From: Ruegeria arenilitoris
Lineage (GTDB): Bacteria > Pseudomonadota > Alphaproteobacteria > Rhodobacterales > Rhodobacteraceae
Direction: 5' to 3'
Length of the DNA stretch: 64,000 nucleotides
NCBI RefSeq assembly: GCF_013031355.1
Contig: NZ_WPZO01000005.1
Span: 124,001 to 188,000 of the forward strand
Both the position numbers and the translations under genes were made by a program. The notes under the pieces are model-generated. The model worked only from the letters and a program-made list of their open reading frames with translations. It was not told the DNA's origin and did not search any database. Below are positions 1 to 7,581 of this stretch, piece by piece; the stretch's first letter is position 1, and each line of letters starts with the position of its first letter.

Positions 1-364
1 CCTGGATCATCTCCGGGGCGCGGACGCTTTCAGAGACAAGCAAGCGGAAGGTGCACAGGTGTTCTTTAGACAGGTGGGCCTGCATGAAACTGATGGCAAA
101 GCAGCGCAGCGCCTCTTGGGTGTCAGGAAGGTCAAGTAGATCGCTTGCGCCATCATCATGGCGCGCACCCATCGCTTTCAGCGTTTCCCGGAATAGATCG
201 GCCTTGGACGGGTAATAGCGATAGACCGTTTGCTTGGTCACGCCCGCCTGTGCGGCGATAGCGTCCATGTTGGCGTCGGAATACCCGTCAGTCAAAAACG
301 CCTGTTCGGCAGCCTCAAGGATGGCTTGGCGCTTTAGCTCTCGTTTGGCTTCCATCTTGCTCAT
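1..364 (-). CDS. TetR/AcrR family transcriptional regulator (partial, C-terminus beyond window)
   Basis: The reading frame opens at an ATG at 364-362 and runs off the left edge, giving about 121 N-terminal residues. It begins MSKMEAKRELKRQAILEAAE and contains the typical TetR helix-turn-helix ending (VTKQTVYRYYPSKADLFRETL region, residues about 42-62). The ligand-binding domain is only partly visible, so the inducer cannot be guessed. It is transcribed divergently from the EamA-family exporter at 465, and two CATAC-N6-GTATG palindromes lie in the shared intergenic region. The simplest inference is a local repressor of itself and the exporter. Confidence 0.9.
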   Translation of the reverse strand, partial: MSKMEAKRELKRQAILEAAEQAFLTDGYSDANMDAIAAQAGVTKQTVYRYYPSKADLFRETLKAMGARHDDGASDLLDLPDTQEALRCFAISFMQAHLSKEHLCTFRLLVSESVRAPEMIQ

Positions 365-384
365 GTGTAGGCACCTCAAATAAT

Positions 385-400
385 CATACTAAATAGTATG
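385..400. promoter_or_regulatory. Palindrome, probable TetR operator 1
   Basis: CATACTAAATAGTATG is a near-complete palindrome with half sites CATAC/GTATG separated by 6 bp. It lies 21 bp from the start codon of the divergent TetR gene. A second site with the same half sites and spacing lies at 433-448, which supports a real operator rather than chance. Confidence 0.65.
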
Positions 401-432
401 GCAATATTGACTCCTTCTCAAGAATCATTAAG

Positions 433-448
433 CATACCGGCAAGTATG
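433..448. promoter_or_regulatory. Palindrome, probable TetR operator 2
   Basis: CATACCGGCAAGTATG shares the CATAC-N6-GTATG architecture of the site at 385-400. It ends 16 bp before the exporter ATG at 465, where bound repressor would block transcription or initiation. The two sites are 48 bp apart centre to centre. Confidence 0.65.
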
Positions 449-464
449 ATTTTGGGGAATCGAC

Positions 465-1349
465 ATGACTAATACGTCCATCCACTCGGCGTCCGGTGAT
501 GCTCAGATGACCGGCATCCTGATCGCCTTGGCCGGGGCAACGTTGATGAGTTTCGACGCAATCTTCATTCGGTTGTCCGGTGTGGGCGGCTTTGACACGG
601 CCTTTCTGTTTGGCCTGTTCACCGCTCTTTCCATGTCGGCCTTCATTCAACTGCGCGAGGACAAGGGGTTGATCGGAACACTGAAGGCAAGCGGTTGGCC
701 AGTTATCCTCTCGGGCCTCTTGATGCTGGGCAGCGCGACGGCTTTGATCTTCAGTCTCAAAAACACCTCAGTTGCCAATACCATTGTAATCCTCAGCACA
801 TCCCCCGCCTTAGCGGCGCTATTCAGTTGGGTCTTCTTGGGTGAGGTGACGCGGCGCGCCACCTGGATTGCCATCGCTTCAGTGATGGTCGGGATCGCAA
901 TCGTCGTGTCCGGCTCGTTCGGGTCGGGCAACCTGTTGGGAGACGCCCTGGCGCTGATTGCAGTCAGCTTTGTCTCGCTGAACATGGTGCTTTTGCGCCG
1001 GTTTCAGGCGGTCAGCCGAATGGCGAGCGTTGGCATGGGCGGTTTCTTTCTTGCCATCGTTATGGTGTTTCTGGCTACACCATCAACCTATAGCGCAAGC
1101 ACCTGGGCGGTCATGGCGGTGATGGGACTGTTTACCGCGCCGTTTGGACGGGTCCTGTCGCAAGTGGCAACTCGATACATCACAGCACCCGAGGTGGGGA
1201 TGATCCTGATGGCCGAGGCGGTTTTGGCCCCGCTTTTCGCTTTTGGGGTCTTCGGGGAAATCCCGCCGCTGGCCAGCTTCGCAGGTGGGGGTGTCATCCT
1301 TGCTACACTGCTGACCTACACCACGCTGACGAACAGACCATCGAAGTGA
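465..1349 (+). CDS. EamA-family (DMT superfamily) membrane transporter
   Basis: A 294-residue, strongly hydrophobic protein with about ten predicted membrane segments in two EamA-type halves (roughly residues 15-145 and 155-290). The family exports amino acids, nucleobases or drugs, but the substrate cannot be read from the sequence. The ATG at 465 follows a GGGGA ribosome-binding sequence. The gene overlaps or nearly abuts the TrmO-like gene that follows (stop at 1347-1349) and is divergent from the TetR gene, with paired palindromes between them. This layout suggests a regulated efflux pump induced by the TetR ligand. Confidence 0.85.
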   Translation: MTNTSIHSASGDAQMTGILIALAGATLMSFDAIFIRLSGVGGFDTAFLFGLFTALSMSAFIQLREDKGLIGTLKASGWPVILSGLLMLGSATALIFSLKNTSVANTIVILSTSPALAALFSWVFLGEVTRRATWIAIASVMVGIAIVVSGSFGSGNLLGDALALIAVSFVSLNMVLLRRFQAVSRMASVGMGGFFLAIVMVFLATPSTYSASTWAVMAVMGLFTAPFGRVLSQVATRYITAPEVGMILMAEAVLAPLFAFGVFGEIPPLASFAGGGVILATLLTYTTLTNRPSK

Positions 1350-1360
1350 AAGAGCAGACA

Positions 1361-1753
1361 ATGACATTTGACTTAACGTTCATCGGTCATATCGAAACGC
1401 CCTATCAGTCGCTGGACGAGTGCCCAAACAATATTCAGGCCGACGGCCCGCTCTGCGCTATTGTCTTGGATCCTCGTTTTGCCGAAGGGCTTTTGGGCCT
1501 TGAAGCCGGGCAAACCATCCTTGTGCTCTATTGGCTCGAAGGAGTCGACAGGAACCTGCTGGTTCAGCGTCGGGGCGGCAGGTGCGAGGAGAGTCCGCGC
1601 GGCGTCTTTGCGCTACGCTCGCCCCACCGTCCCAACCCGATTGCAACTGCGCGCGTGCAGATCGAGGCGATCACGAACGGGCGCATCACAGTGCGGGGCA
1701 TGGATTGCCTGAACGGGACCAAGCTGATCGACATCAAACTGGACACGAAGTGA
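1361..1753 (+). CDS. TrmO/TsaA-like SAM-dependent methyltransferase (short form)
   Basis: About 130 residues. The motifs GVFALRSPHRPNPIATARV (about residues 86-104) and DCLNGTKLIDIK near the C-terminus match the UPF0066/TrmO (VirR, TsaA) fold, whose characterised members N-methylate threonylcarbamoyl-adenosine 37 in tRNA. It covers only the core barrel and lacks the extra C-terminal domain of the 235-residue E. coli protein, so the tRNA role is inferred from the family. A GTG at 1346 overlaps the stop of the upstream exporter; the ATG at 1361, with AAAGAG upstream, fits the family start better. It is probably co-transcribed with the exporter. Confidence 0.8.
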   Translation: MTFDLTFIGHIETPYQSLDECPNNIQADGPLCAIVLDPRFAEGLLGLEAGQTILVLYWLEGVDRNLLVQRRGGRCEESPRGVFALRSPHRPNPIATARVQIEAITNGRITVRGMDCLNGTKLIDIKLDTK

Positions 1754-1781
1754 TGCTCCAAAGTCCAGACGATGAACCAGA

Positions 1782-2813
1782 TCAGCCCATGGTCTTTTGC
1801 AACGTCCCGACCTGTCGGTCGATCTTGTCCAGCTGCGCCTGTTTTTCAGGATCGCTCAAGAACGAACCGGCAAAGGAATTCTTGGCCAATTGAATGACGT
1901 CTTTTTCGCTGAGGTTCAGGTTCTTCTGAACGGCGCGATAATTGTCATTGATATAGCCACCGAAATAAGATGGGTCGTCCGAGTTGATTGTTACCAGGAG
2001 GCCTTCGTCCAACGCCTTTTTGACCGGGCTCTGGGTCAAATCCGGGATGACTTTGAGCCGCCAGTTGGAAAGCGGGCACATAGTTAGAGGCGTTTTTTGG
2101 TGCGCCAAACGCGACACTAACGAGGGATCGTCCAGAGCGTGGTTTCCATGATCCACGCGCTCGATCTTGAGGAGGTCGAGCGCCTCCTTGACGTTTTCAG
2201 AGGTGCCTTCTTCACCCACATGGGCAACAGGCACAAACCCCTCTTCCCGCGCAGCCTTGAAAACACGTGCAAAGGTCGCAGGAGGGATTCCACGCTCTGT
2301 GCTGTCCAAACCAATTCCGTAGATATGCTCTTTATGCTTCTTCGCGCATTCCAATGCGGTAAAAGCATGCTCTTCGGGCAGGTGGCGCACGATGCACATG
2401 ATCAGCTTGGACGAAATACCGAACTCCTTTGCCCCTGCCTCAAGCGCGCGTGTGATCCCCTCGACAACAGTTTCAAAGGCGACGTTTCTGTCCATATGCG
2501 GTTGGGGATCAAAGAACAGTTCAACATGGGTCAGACGGTCTGAATGCACTCGGGTCAGGTAAGCCCAAGTCAGATCAAAGAAGTCCTGCTCAGTTACAAG
2601 CACGGACATTCCGAGGTAATACAGATCCAGAAAATCCTGAAGGCAGTCGAACTCGTAAGCTCTTCGCACGTCCTCGACCGTCTCATAGGGCAGCGACACT
2701 TTGTTTCGACGGGCCAACTTCAGCATCATCTCGGGCTCCAAGGTTCCCTCTAAATGAACATGCAGTTCTGCCTTGGGCAGATTATCGATCAAAGCGTTCG
2801 CCAAATTACACAT
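1782..2813 (-). CDS. Adenine deaminase (adenosine deaminase-like, AAH1 type)
   Basis: A 343-residue metal-dependent amidohydrolase. Visible motifs are PKAELHVHLEG with zinc-ligand histidines 18 and 20, VAHVGEEG (catalytic Glu region, about residue 200), RVDHGNHALDD (about 223) and TINSDDPSYFGGY (about 277). The SDDP-YFGGY form is typical of the bacterial/fungal adenine deaminase branch rather than true adenosine deaminase, so adenine to hypoxanthine is the likely reaction in purine salvage. The gene is divergent from a MarR regulator at 2912. Twin TTTACCTTT/AAAGGTAAA palindromes lie immediately upstream of its ATG, so purine-linked control by that regulator is likely. Confidence 0.88.
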   Translation of the reverse strand: MCNLANALIDNLPKAELHVHLEGTLEPEMMLKLARRNKVSLPYETVEDVRRAYEFDCLQDFLDLYYLGMSVLVTEQDFFDLTWAYLTRVHSDRLTHVELFFDPQPHMDRNVAFETVVEGITRALEAGAKEFGISSKLIMCIVRHLPEEHAFTALECAKKHKEHIYGIGLDSTERGIPPATFARVFKAAREEGFVPVAHVGEEGTSENVKEALDLLKIERVDHGNHALDDPSLVSRLAHQKTPLTMCPLSNWRLKVIPDLTQSPVKKALDEGLLVTINSDDPSYFGGYINDNYRAVQKNLNLSEKDVIQLAKNSFAGSFLSDPEKQAQLDKIDRQVGTLQKTMG

Positions 2814-2829
2814 TTCGCAGGGCCCTCAG

Positions 2830-2851
2830 TTTACCTTTTTGGAAAGGTATA
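2830..2851. promoter_or_regulatory. Probable MarR operator, copy 1
   Basis: Inverted repeat with arms TTTACCTTT (2830-2838) and AAAGGTATA (2843-2851) around TTGG. It is an imperfect copy of the site at 2859-2880. It lies 17 bp upstream of the adenine deaminase start. Confidence 0.7.
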
Positions 2852-2858
2852 ATGACCA

Positions 2859-2880
2859 TTTACCTTTCTGTAAAGGTAAA
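2859..2880. promoter_or_regulatory. Probable MarR operator, copy 2
   Basis: Perfect inverted repeat with arms TTTACCTTT (2859-2867) and AAAGGTAAA (2872-2880) around CTGT. It is centred 29 bp from copy 1, about three helical turns, so two dimers would bind the same DNA face. It sits 31 bp before the MarR start codon. Confidence 0.75.
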
Positions 2881-2911
2881 ATACTTTTGAAGCAGCAATG
2901 AGGGGGTGCGC

Positions 2912-3409
2912 ATGTCCGACCAAATTCCAATTCGATCACTTCTCGAGCGGATCGAACTCAACTGGCCTGAGGCGGCTTCGCCGGAAACCGACATCATTTT
3001 CTCGGTGATCCGTTTGAACGAGCTGATCCGGGCCCGCACGGAGGAGGCCTTGGCCAGATTCGATCTCACGCACGCAGCCTTCGAAGTTCTGGTCGCGCTT
3101 CGAGCGCAGCCGAAACCGCGCCAGCTAACGCCATCAGACCTCTGTAAATCTGCGCTCCTGACCACAGGCGGTGCGGCCAATATTTTACTCGACCTTGAGC
3201 GCAGAAGCTTGGTTGCACGGACCCCCAACCCAAATGACGGTCGCAGCAAGATCGTTCAATTGACCGAAACAGGCGAACACCTCATCGAGCGCGCAATGAA
3301 AGACGTGATGGAACACGACAAGCTCCATTTTGAAGAATTAAGCCGACCGAATGAGATTGAAAACATACGCGCCGCGCTGTTGTCAGCGATGGCAAAGATT
3401 GAAGCTTGA
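2912..3409 (+). CDS. MarR family transcriptional regulator
   Basis: About 165 residues with a central winged helix: the recognition region SALLTTGGAANILLDLERR is followed by the wing NPNDGRSKIVQLTETG, diagnostic of MarR proteins. The ATG at 2912 follows AGGGGG at good spacing; an in-frame GTG lies at 2906. It is divergent from adenine deaminase, with two palindromic operators between them. MarR proteins of the HucR/PecS type respond to purines or urate, so purine sensing is attractive here, but that is inference from context only. Confidence 0.87.
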   Translation: MSDQIPIRSLLERIELNWPEAASPETDIIFSVIRLNELIRARTEEALARFDLTHAAFEVLVALRAQPKPRQLTPSDLCKSALLTTGGAANILLDLERRSLVARTPNPNDGRSKIVQLTETGEHLIERAMKDVMEHDKLHFEELSRPNEIENIRAALLSAMAKIEA

Positions 3410-3568
3410 GTGCCGATTGCTGGGGTAATGTGAATTTGGCTGACCTTCAAATGCGCACCCGCAGCGACTGTCGGGTTCGATAGGCCACGCTGCAGCGTTC
3501 GATTTGCGCGGTGGACGGCAGCTATGGGCCGACCTGGTGTCAGCCAGTCATGCCTGTCTGCTGTTTCT

Positions 3569-3988
3569 TTAATTGAAGCGGTTGAGACGAATGCTGCTGA
3601 TCGTGTCCGAGATCATAGGCATACGCCTGACGTCTTGAAGAATGCGATCCAGAAGCTGGAGCGACGACACTCGCAGTTCCAGAATGAGGTCATACGCCCC
3701 ATTGGCGCTGCTTAAGCTTTCCACTTCGGGAATACGCTTGAGTTGGTCAATAGTCTTGCGGCTGTCACCAGACTTCAGAGACAATAAAACCAAGGCTTCG
3801 ACAAACGCCTGTTCAGAGTGAATCCCCAACTCCAATGTAAACCGCTTGATGGTTCCGTTGGCCTTCAGCCTTTCAATTCGATTCTGAACCGTCGCACGCG
3901 ATACATTCAGAACGCGTGCAAGTTCTGCAGCAGAACGGCGCGAATCCATGCTGAGAAGCCTCAGCAGTTCCCTGTCTGTGTCGTCCAT
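3569..3988 (-). CDS. Lrp/AsnC family transcriptional regulator
   Basis: About 139 residues from the ATG at 3988, which follows AGGGA and starts MDDTDRELLRLLSMDSRRS as expected for the family. An in-frame upstream ATG at 4018 would add ten atypical residues. The N-terminal helix-turn-helix (SAAELARVLNVSRATVQNRI) is followed by the RAM ligand-binding domain (LVLLSLKSGDSRKTIDQLKR onwards). It is divergent from the nitrilase-family gene at 4112, the likely target, with an inverted repeat TGTTTCGA...TCGAAACA in the gap. Confidence 0.88.
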   Translation of the reverse strand: MDDTDRELLRLLSMDSRRSAAELARVLNVSRATVQNRIERLKANGTIKRFTLELGIHSEQAFVEALVLLSLKSGDSRKTIDQLKRIPEVESLSSANGAYDLILELRVSSLQLLDRILQDVRRMPMISDTISSIRLNRFN

Positions 3989-4061
3989 TGAATCCCTGGC
4001 GAAAAGTGTAATTCGCATCCATATTCGCCAGAATCCTTGCGATTTGAAAGGTAATTATATC

Positions 4062-4102
4062 TGTTTCGACAGGTTTTGTTTGGTCACAATGCGATCGAAA
4101 CA
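4062..4102. promoter_or_regulatory. Inverted repeat, possible Lrp-type operator
   Basis: TGTTTCGA (4062-4069) and TCGAAACA (4095-4102) are exact reverse complements separated by 25 bp, in the gap between the Lrp gene and the nitrilase gene. The right arm lies 9 bp before the nitrilase start. The wide spacing is compatible with wrapping by an Lrp oligomer, but chance cannot be excluded. Confidence 0.4.
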
Positions 4103-4111
4103 AAAGGAACC

Positions 4112-4894
4112 ATGGAAATGAAAGTAACAGTTTGCCAGATTGACCCGCGCGCCTCAAAACTCGAAGCTTTCCTGTCGGGCCTCAAAGAGCACATCAAAGC
4201 CAATGGCACCGAGTTCCTGTTGTTGCCCGAAATGGGGTTTTCGGACTGGCTGGCGGCGGATGAGACTCCGGATGCAAACCGCTGGGATCAAGCCGTTGCA
4301 GCGCATGATCATCATATCTCACAGCTTTCCAGCTACGGCGTCGGCGGCGTTTTGGGGACGCGACCAGCGGTAAACGCAGCCGGCAGTCGCCGCAACCAAG
4401 CCTATGTTTGGGCAAGTGAAACCGATATCGCGACATCATTCCACGAAAAGTACTACCTGCCCGACGAGCCGGGATACTACGAGCACACCTGGTATGATCG
4501 TGGCGACGGGCGCTTCGACACAGCACGGGTGCTTGGTATGCGCCTGGGTGTCCAAATCTGTACTGAGATGTGGTTCTTCGAATGGGCGAGGCACTACGCG
4601 GCTGCACGGGTGGATTTGCTGTGCGTCCCACGCGCTACGCCTCACGGTTCAGTCGACAAATGGTTGGCAGGCGGACGAGCGGCGGCGGTCTGTTCAGGCG
4701 CCTATTGCCTTTCATCGAATCTCTGGGCACCCAAAGGCGACGGCCCCGACCTGGGCGGATTGAGTTGGATCATCGATCCAGAGGGCAACGTCTTGGCAAC
4801 AACCGACGCCGACAATCCCTATGCTACCGCCGAAATCGACTTGGGTTTCGCGAAATTCAGCAAGAAGACCTATCCTCGATACGTTCCGGAGTGA
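4112..4894 (+). CDS. Carbon-nitrogen hydrolase (nitrilase superfamily amidase)
   Basis: About 260 residues with the full nitrilase-superfamily triad: Glu in FLLLPEMGFSDW (about 42), Lys in HEKYYLPDEPG (about 113) and Cys in GVQICTEMWFFEWAR (about 152). The enzymes hydrolyse amides, ureido compounds or nitriles; the substrate is not evident. The chosen ATG at 4112 sits after AAAGGAACC. An earlier in-frame start at 4076 lies inside the probable operator, and ATG 4118 is also possible. Control by the divergent Lrp/AsnC regulator suggests an amino-acid-related amide. The gene stands alone, with no downstream partner on its strand. Confidence 0.88.
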   Translation: MEMKVTVCQIDPRASKLEAFLSGLKEHIKANGTEFLLLPEMGFSDWLAADETPDANRWDQAVAAHDHHISQLSSYGVGGVLGTRPAVNAAGSRRNQAYVWASETDIATSFHEKYYLPDEPGYYEHTWYDRGDGRFDTARVLGMRLGVQICTEMWFFEWARHYAAARVDLLCVPRATPHGSVDKWLAGGRAAAVCSGAYCLSSNLWAPKGDGPDLGGLSWIIDPEGNVLATTDADNPYATAEIDLGFAKFSKKTYPRYVPE

Positions 4895-5097
4895 AAGCAG
4901 CCAATGTTGAGCGGAACAGGAGCGGCCGCTTTGTCCCGCAATCTGTAAACTCGTGGCTTCTGGGATTTTGCACACGCGGCGAGTGTCTCCTCTGACGGGC
5001 CGCACCGCAGCATCGAACCTCTCCTGCGGGCGACCTCTTTGGGTCGTCCTCATCTGAGCGGGGTCTTACGGGGTGCTCCCGGCTGCACCACAAACCC

Positions 5098-5766
5098 TCA
5101 GCGGACCGCCATCAACGGATCGACTATCACCCCATTCTTTATCCAGACGATTGCGCCAATGCTCTCGATGTTACCGTCATTCACTACGATGCCATCTCCG
5201 TCCTTACACGCTGCTATGCTGCTCAATGTCCGTGAGGAATAATCCAAGAGCTGCGGCAGGTAATCGCTACTTTTGTTCAGGTGAGGAAAGAACTCGAAGG
5301 GAACGAAGTTTAGCGCCTCGCTGTTTTGAACACCAAAAGGGTCGTCGTCTCTGAAGATGGCATCAAGAGCAATTGTAGGCGTCATGAGTATTGCACCGGC
5401 GCTTGTTCCAATCAAAAGACCGTCTTTTCGCACCCATTCAGCCAAGAGACTTAAGAGGCCGTTGAATTTTAGAAGTTGAAGGAATTTTGAGGTGTCTCCG
5501 CCTGCAAGATGGATTGCGTCACATTCGAACAGGGCGGTTAGTCGAGCCGCATCGACTGGAGCCGTGATATCGAAGAAGACCGGAAGTTCGAGGTTCAGCT
5601 TGGCATAGTAGGCCTGTCTTCCGTGATAGAACCGCCGGTCCGGTTCTGGTCCCGAAGGCACGTATCCGATGCGTCGTCCACGCCCGGCCATGAGATCGCG
5701 TAGACGTGCATCGACCTTCTCATTCTCCGGAATGATCTGATCGCTGTACATCACCAAAGTGACCAT
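5098..5766 (-). CDS. Peptidase E-like serine peptidase (family S51)
   Basis: About 222 residues from the ATG at 5766, preceded by GGAGA; an in-frame extension to 5841 adds 25 residues unlike the family. The S51 nucleophile elbow GTSAGA (Ser about 122), the preceding AIHLAGGDTSKF (about 84-96) and the aspartate-rich C-terminal region identify a peptidase E or cyanophycinase-type fold. Peptidase E cleaves N-terminal Asp-X dipeptides in the cytoplasm. No signal peptide is seen. It ends a minus-strand series of genes but is separated from GrxB by about 170 bp, so an independent promoter is possible. Confidence 0.8.
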   Translation of the reverse strand: MVTLVMYSDQIIPENEKVDARLRDLMAGRGRRIGYVPSGPEPDRRFYHGRQAYYAKLNLELPVFFDITAPVDAARLTALFECDAIHLAGGDTSKFLQLLKFNGLLSLLAEWVRKDGLLIGTSAGAILMTPTIALDAIFRDDDPFGVQNSEALNFVPFEFFPHLNKSSDYLPQLLDYSSRTLSSIAACKDGDGIVVNDGNIESIGAIVWIKNGVIVDPLMAVR

Positions 5767-5940
5767 GCTTTGACGTTCTCCAAACGCGTATTGATGACCT
5801 GACCGAGTGCCAAACTTGCCCTTGCTGGTGCTGTGTTTCAATGGCAGCGTATTGCGTGCAGTTCATTTCCACCTCCTCACCATTTCACACTGGCCGTGAA
5901 CATCCGACCTGGCGAACCGATCGGCAACATTTTTGCGGAC

Positions 5941-6645
5941 TCATAAGACTGCGAGCTGTTCCAGGTCAGAGGCTGCAATGCCTCGAAAGAATGGTACATC
6001 TGATGCCTGACTGATATTCCACCCAAAGTCCGTCAGGTGTTTCGGCAGGCGGAGTTCGTAGACCATGCTCAGGTTTCGGATTTCGGAAAACAGGGCCAGA
6101 TCATCAAAGCTGATCGGTCGTTTATTATCTAAAAACGCTTCCACTTCTGCGAGATCGGCGAGTTCAAACAAAGCCGGTTCAAGTTGAGCGACAAGTTCGT
6201 CGGTACCGTTCAGCGCATCCTTTATAGACATTCCCAGGCTCTTGGACCGCGACGACAGAAAGTAATTCATAGCTTCCCGCGACCCGAGCTCGGGAAGCTT
6301 CAAAGCCGGCATTCGGGGATAGGACAGCGCATTGATCGTTTTACGGTGGGTATCGAGCCAACTCTGAACTTCTGTTGATGGAGCGACCGACGAAGACAGT
6401 TTTGGCTCGGCAAGCCCATCAAGAAAACGAATGATCGCACCGCTTTCCTGCATCACCGTACTATTCGTTTCCGCATGGTCGTTGATCTCCAGGATCGGTA
6501 CTGCAAAGCGGTCGATTTGTGCTGCAATATCTTGGGGCAATTGTCCTGCCACAACGAACTCCATGTCACAGGCAATATCCTTCAGCCCGATCAAAGTGCG
6601 AACTCGGGTACAAAAGGGGCAGCTGTCAAAGGCATAGAGCTTCAT
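5941..6645 (-). CDS. grxB: Glutaredoxin 2 (GrxB family)
   Basis: About 234 residues. The CPFC redox motif lies at the start of a thioredoxin-fold domain, followed by the all-helical GST-like C-terminal domain (SWLDTHRKTINALSYPRMP onwards), the layout and length of Grx2 rather than short glutaredoxins. The ATG at 6645, with GGGGG six bases upstream, fits the family start KLYAFDSCPFC; a TTG lies at 6651. It starts 2 bp after the stop of the upstream metallo-beta-lactamase-fold gene, so the two are almost certainly co-transcribed. It likely handles glutathione-dependent disulfide reduction, which suggests a thiol or oxidative substrate for the neighbouring enzymes. Confidence 0.88.
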   Translation of the reverse strand: MKLYAFDSCPFCTRVRTLIGLKDIACDMEFVVAGQLPQDIAAQIDRFAVPILEINDHAETNSTVMQESGAIIRFLDGLAEPKLSSSVAPSTEVQSWLDTHRKTINALSYPRMPALKLPELGSREAMNYFLSSRSKSLGMSIKDALNGTDELVAQLEPALFELADLAEVEAFLDNKRPISFDDLALFSEIRNLSMVYELRLPKHLTDFGWNISQASDVPFFRGIAASDLEQLAVL

Positions 6646-6647
6646 GA

Positions 6648-7517
6648 TCAACCCCCATGGATCATCGCGAAGCCCATTTTCCTTATGTAGGTAGAGAGCG
6701 ATGCTTCGTAGTTCTCAAAATCCGCGTACTCAGGCAGCTTCAGGGTCTCACTCATCTCGATAATGGTCGGAACAAGCTGGCTGCCATCATGCTCTGCCAC
6801 TTCTTGCAGCGTTGGCAGCATGGCGTCGTAGAGGTCATTCAGAAATTGTGCCTTGCGCCGCAGAGGGGCTAGATCGGTGCTGACCGAATGAACATTGATT
6901 GCGTGCTCCAGATCCCATCCAGCGAGCATGTTGAGCAGGCGCCGATTGCCCAGTAAATTGGTGTCGGTCAGGGTGAAGGCGCGATTCAACCCACCATCCG
7001 TATACATATCTGCTGTGACGACGGTCTTCTCTTTTGGCAGATGAATGACAGACACAGCTACACCGTCGGAAGCACCGTAATGCGTTAGCTCAACGGCCGT
7101 CGTCCCCATGTCTATTGTCATCTGATGCGTGTACGTTACATGAATCTTCGGCGGCAGCATCCCGAGCGGATCAAGACCCTCATACTCGGCAAAGTTTCGA
7201 TGGGCGACGACTTCGGCCTCCGGAAACAACTCAGTGCCGCCATTGTGGTCGAAATGTTCGTGGGTCAGAACAATTTTTCCGACTGGTTTATCTGTGAGCC
7301 TTTCCAATTCCCGGCGAAGAATGGCGGCGCGAAACGAGTTGGCCGTATCCGTGATCAGGACCTCATCATCGCCCAGAACCACGAGGCTGGTGTAGTGGAG
7401 TATGCTGACCGCATAGACGTTCTTAGCCAATTCGCGGGTGATGACTTCCTGGGCGCTCGCTGCTTTGCTGGTGACCAGAATAACGCTGGTAAGCGCCGTT
7501 AGCAGTATTCGCTTCAT
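6648..7517 (-). CDS. Exported metallo-beta-lactamase-fold hydrolase
   Basis: About 289 residues from the ATG at 7517, which follows AAAGGA; it starts with a Sec signal peptide (MKRILLTALTSVILVTSKAA, cleavage near SAQ). The zinc motif HEHFDH occupies residues 86-91. It resembles the gene directly upstream (7582-8442) in length, signal peptide, the SLVV-D-VL-D core and the HxHxDH motif, so the two are probably tandem paralogs. The product is expected in the periplasm, and the substrate is unknown. The cluster order is cupin, MBL, MBL, glutaredoxin. Confidence 0.83.
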   Translation of the reverse strand: MKRILLTALTSVILVTSKAASAQEVITRELAKNVYAVSILHYTSLVVLGDDEVLITDTANSFRAAILRRELERLTDKPVGKIVLTHEHFDHNGGTELFPEAEVVAHRNFAEYEGLDPLGMLPPKIHVTYTHQMTIDMGTTAVELTHYGASDGVAVSVIHLPKEKTVVTADMYTDGGLNRAFTLTDTNLLGNRRLLNMLAGWDLEHAINVHSVSTDLAPLRRKAQFLNDLYDAMLPTLQEVAEHDGSQLVPTIIEMSETLKLPEYADFENYEASLSTYIRKMGFAMIHGG

Positions 7518-7581
7518 CGGTTCAGTCCTTTGTCCGTCGACACGAGGCCGGGCAATCTGCCCGACCTGCATCGCTTACGGC

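Noticed and set aside
5028..5049. GGGCGACC/GGTCGTCC hairpin after the nitrilase gene
   Set aside because: One wobble pair and no T-run; too weak to call a terminator confidently.
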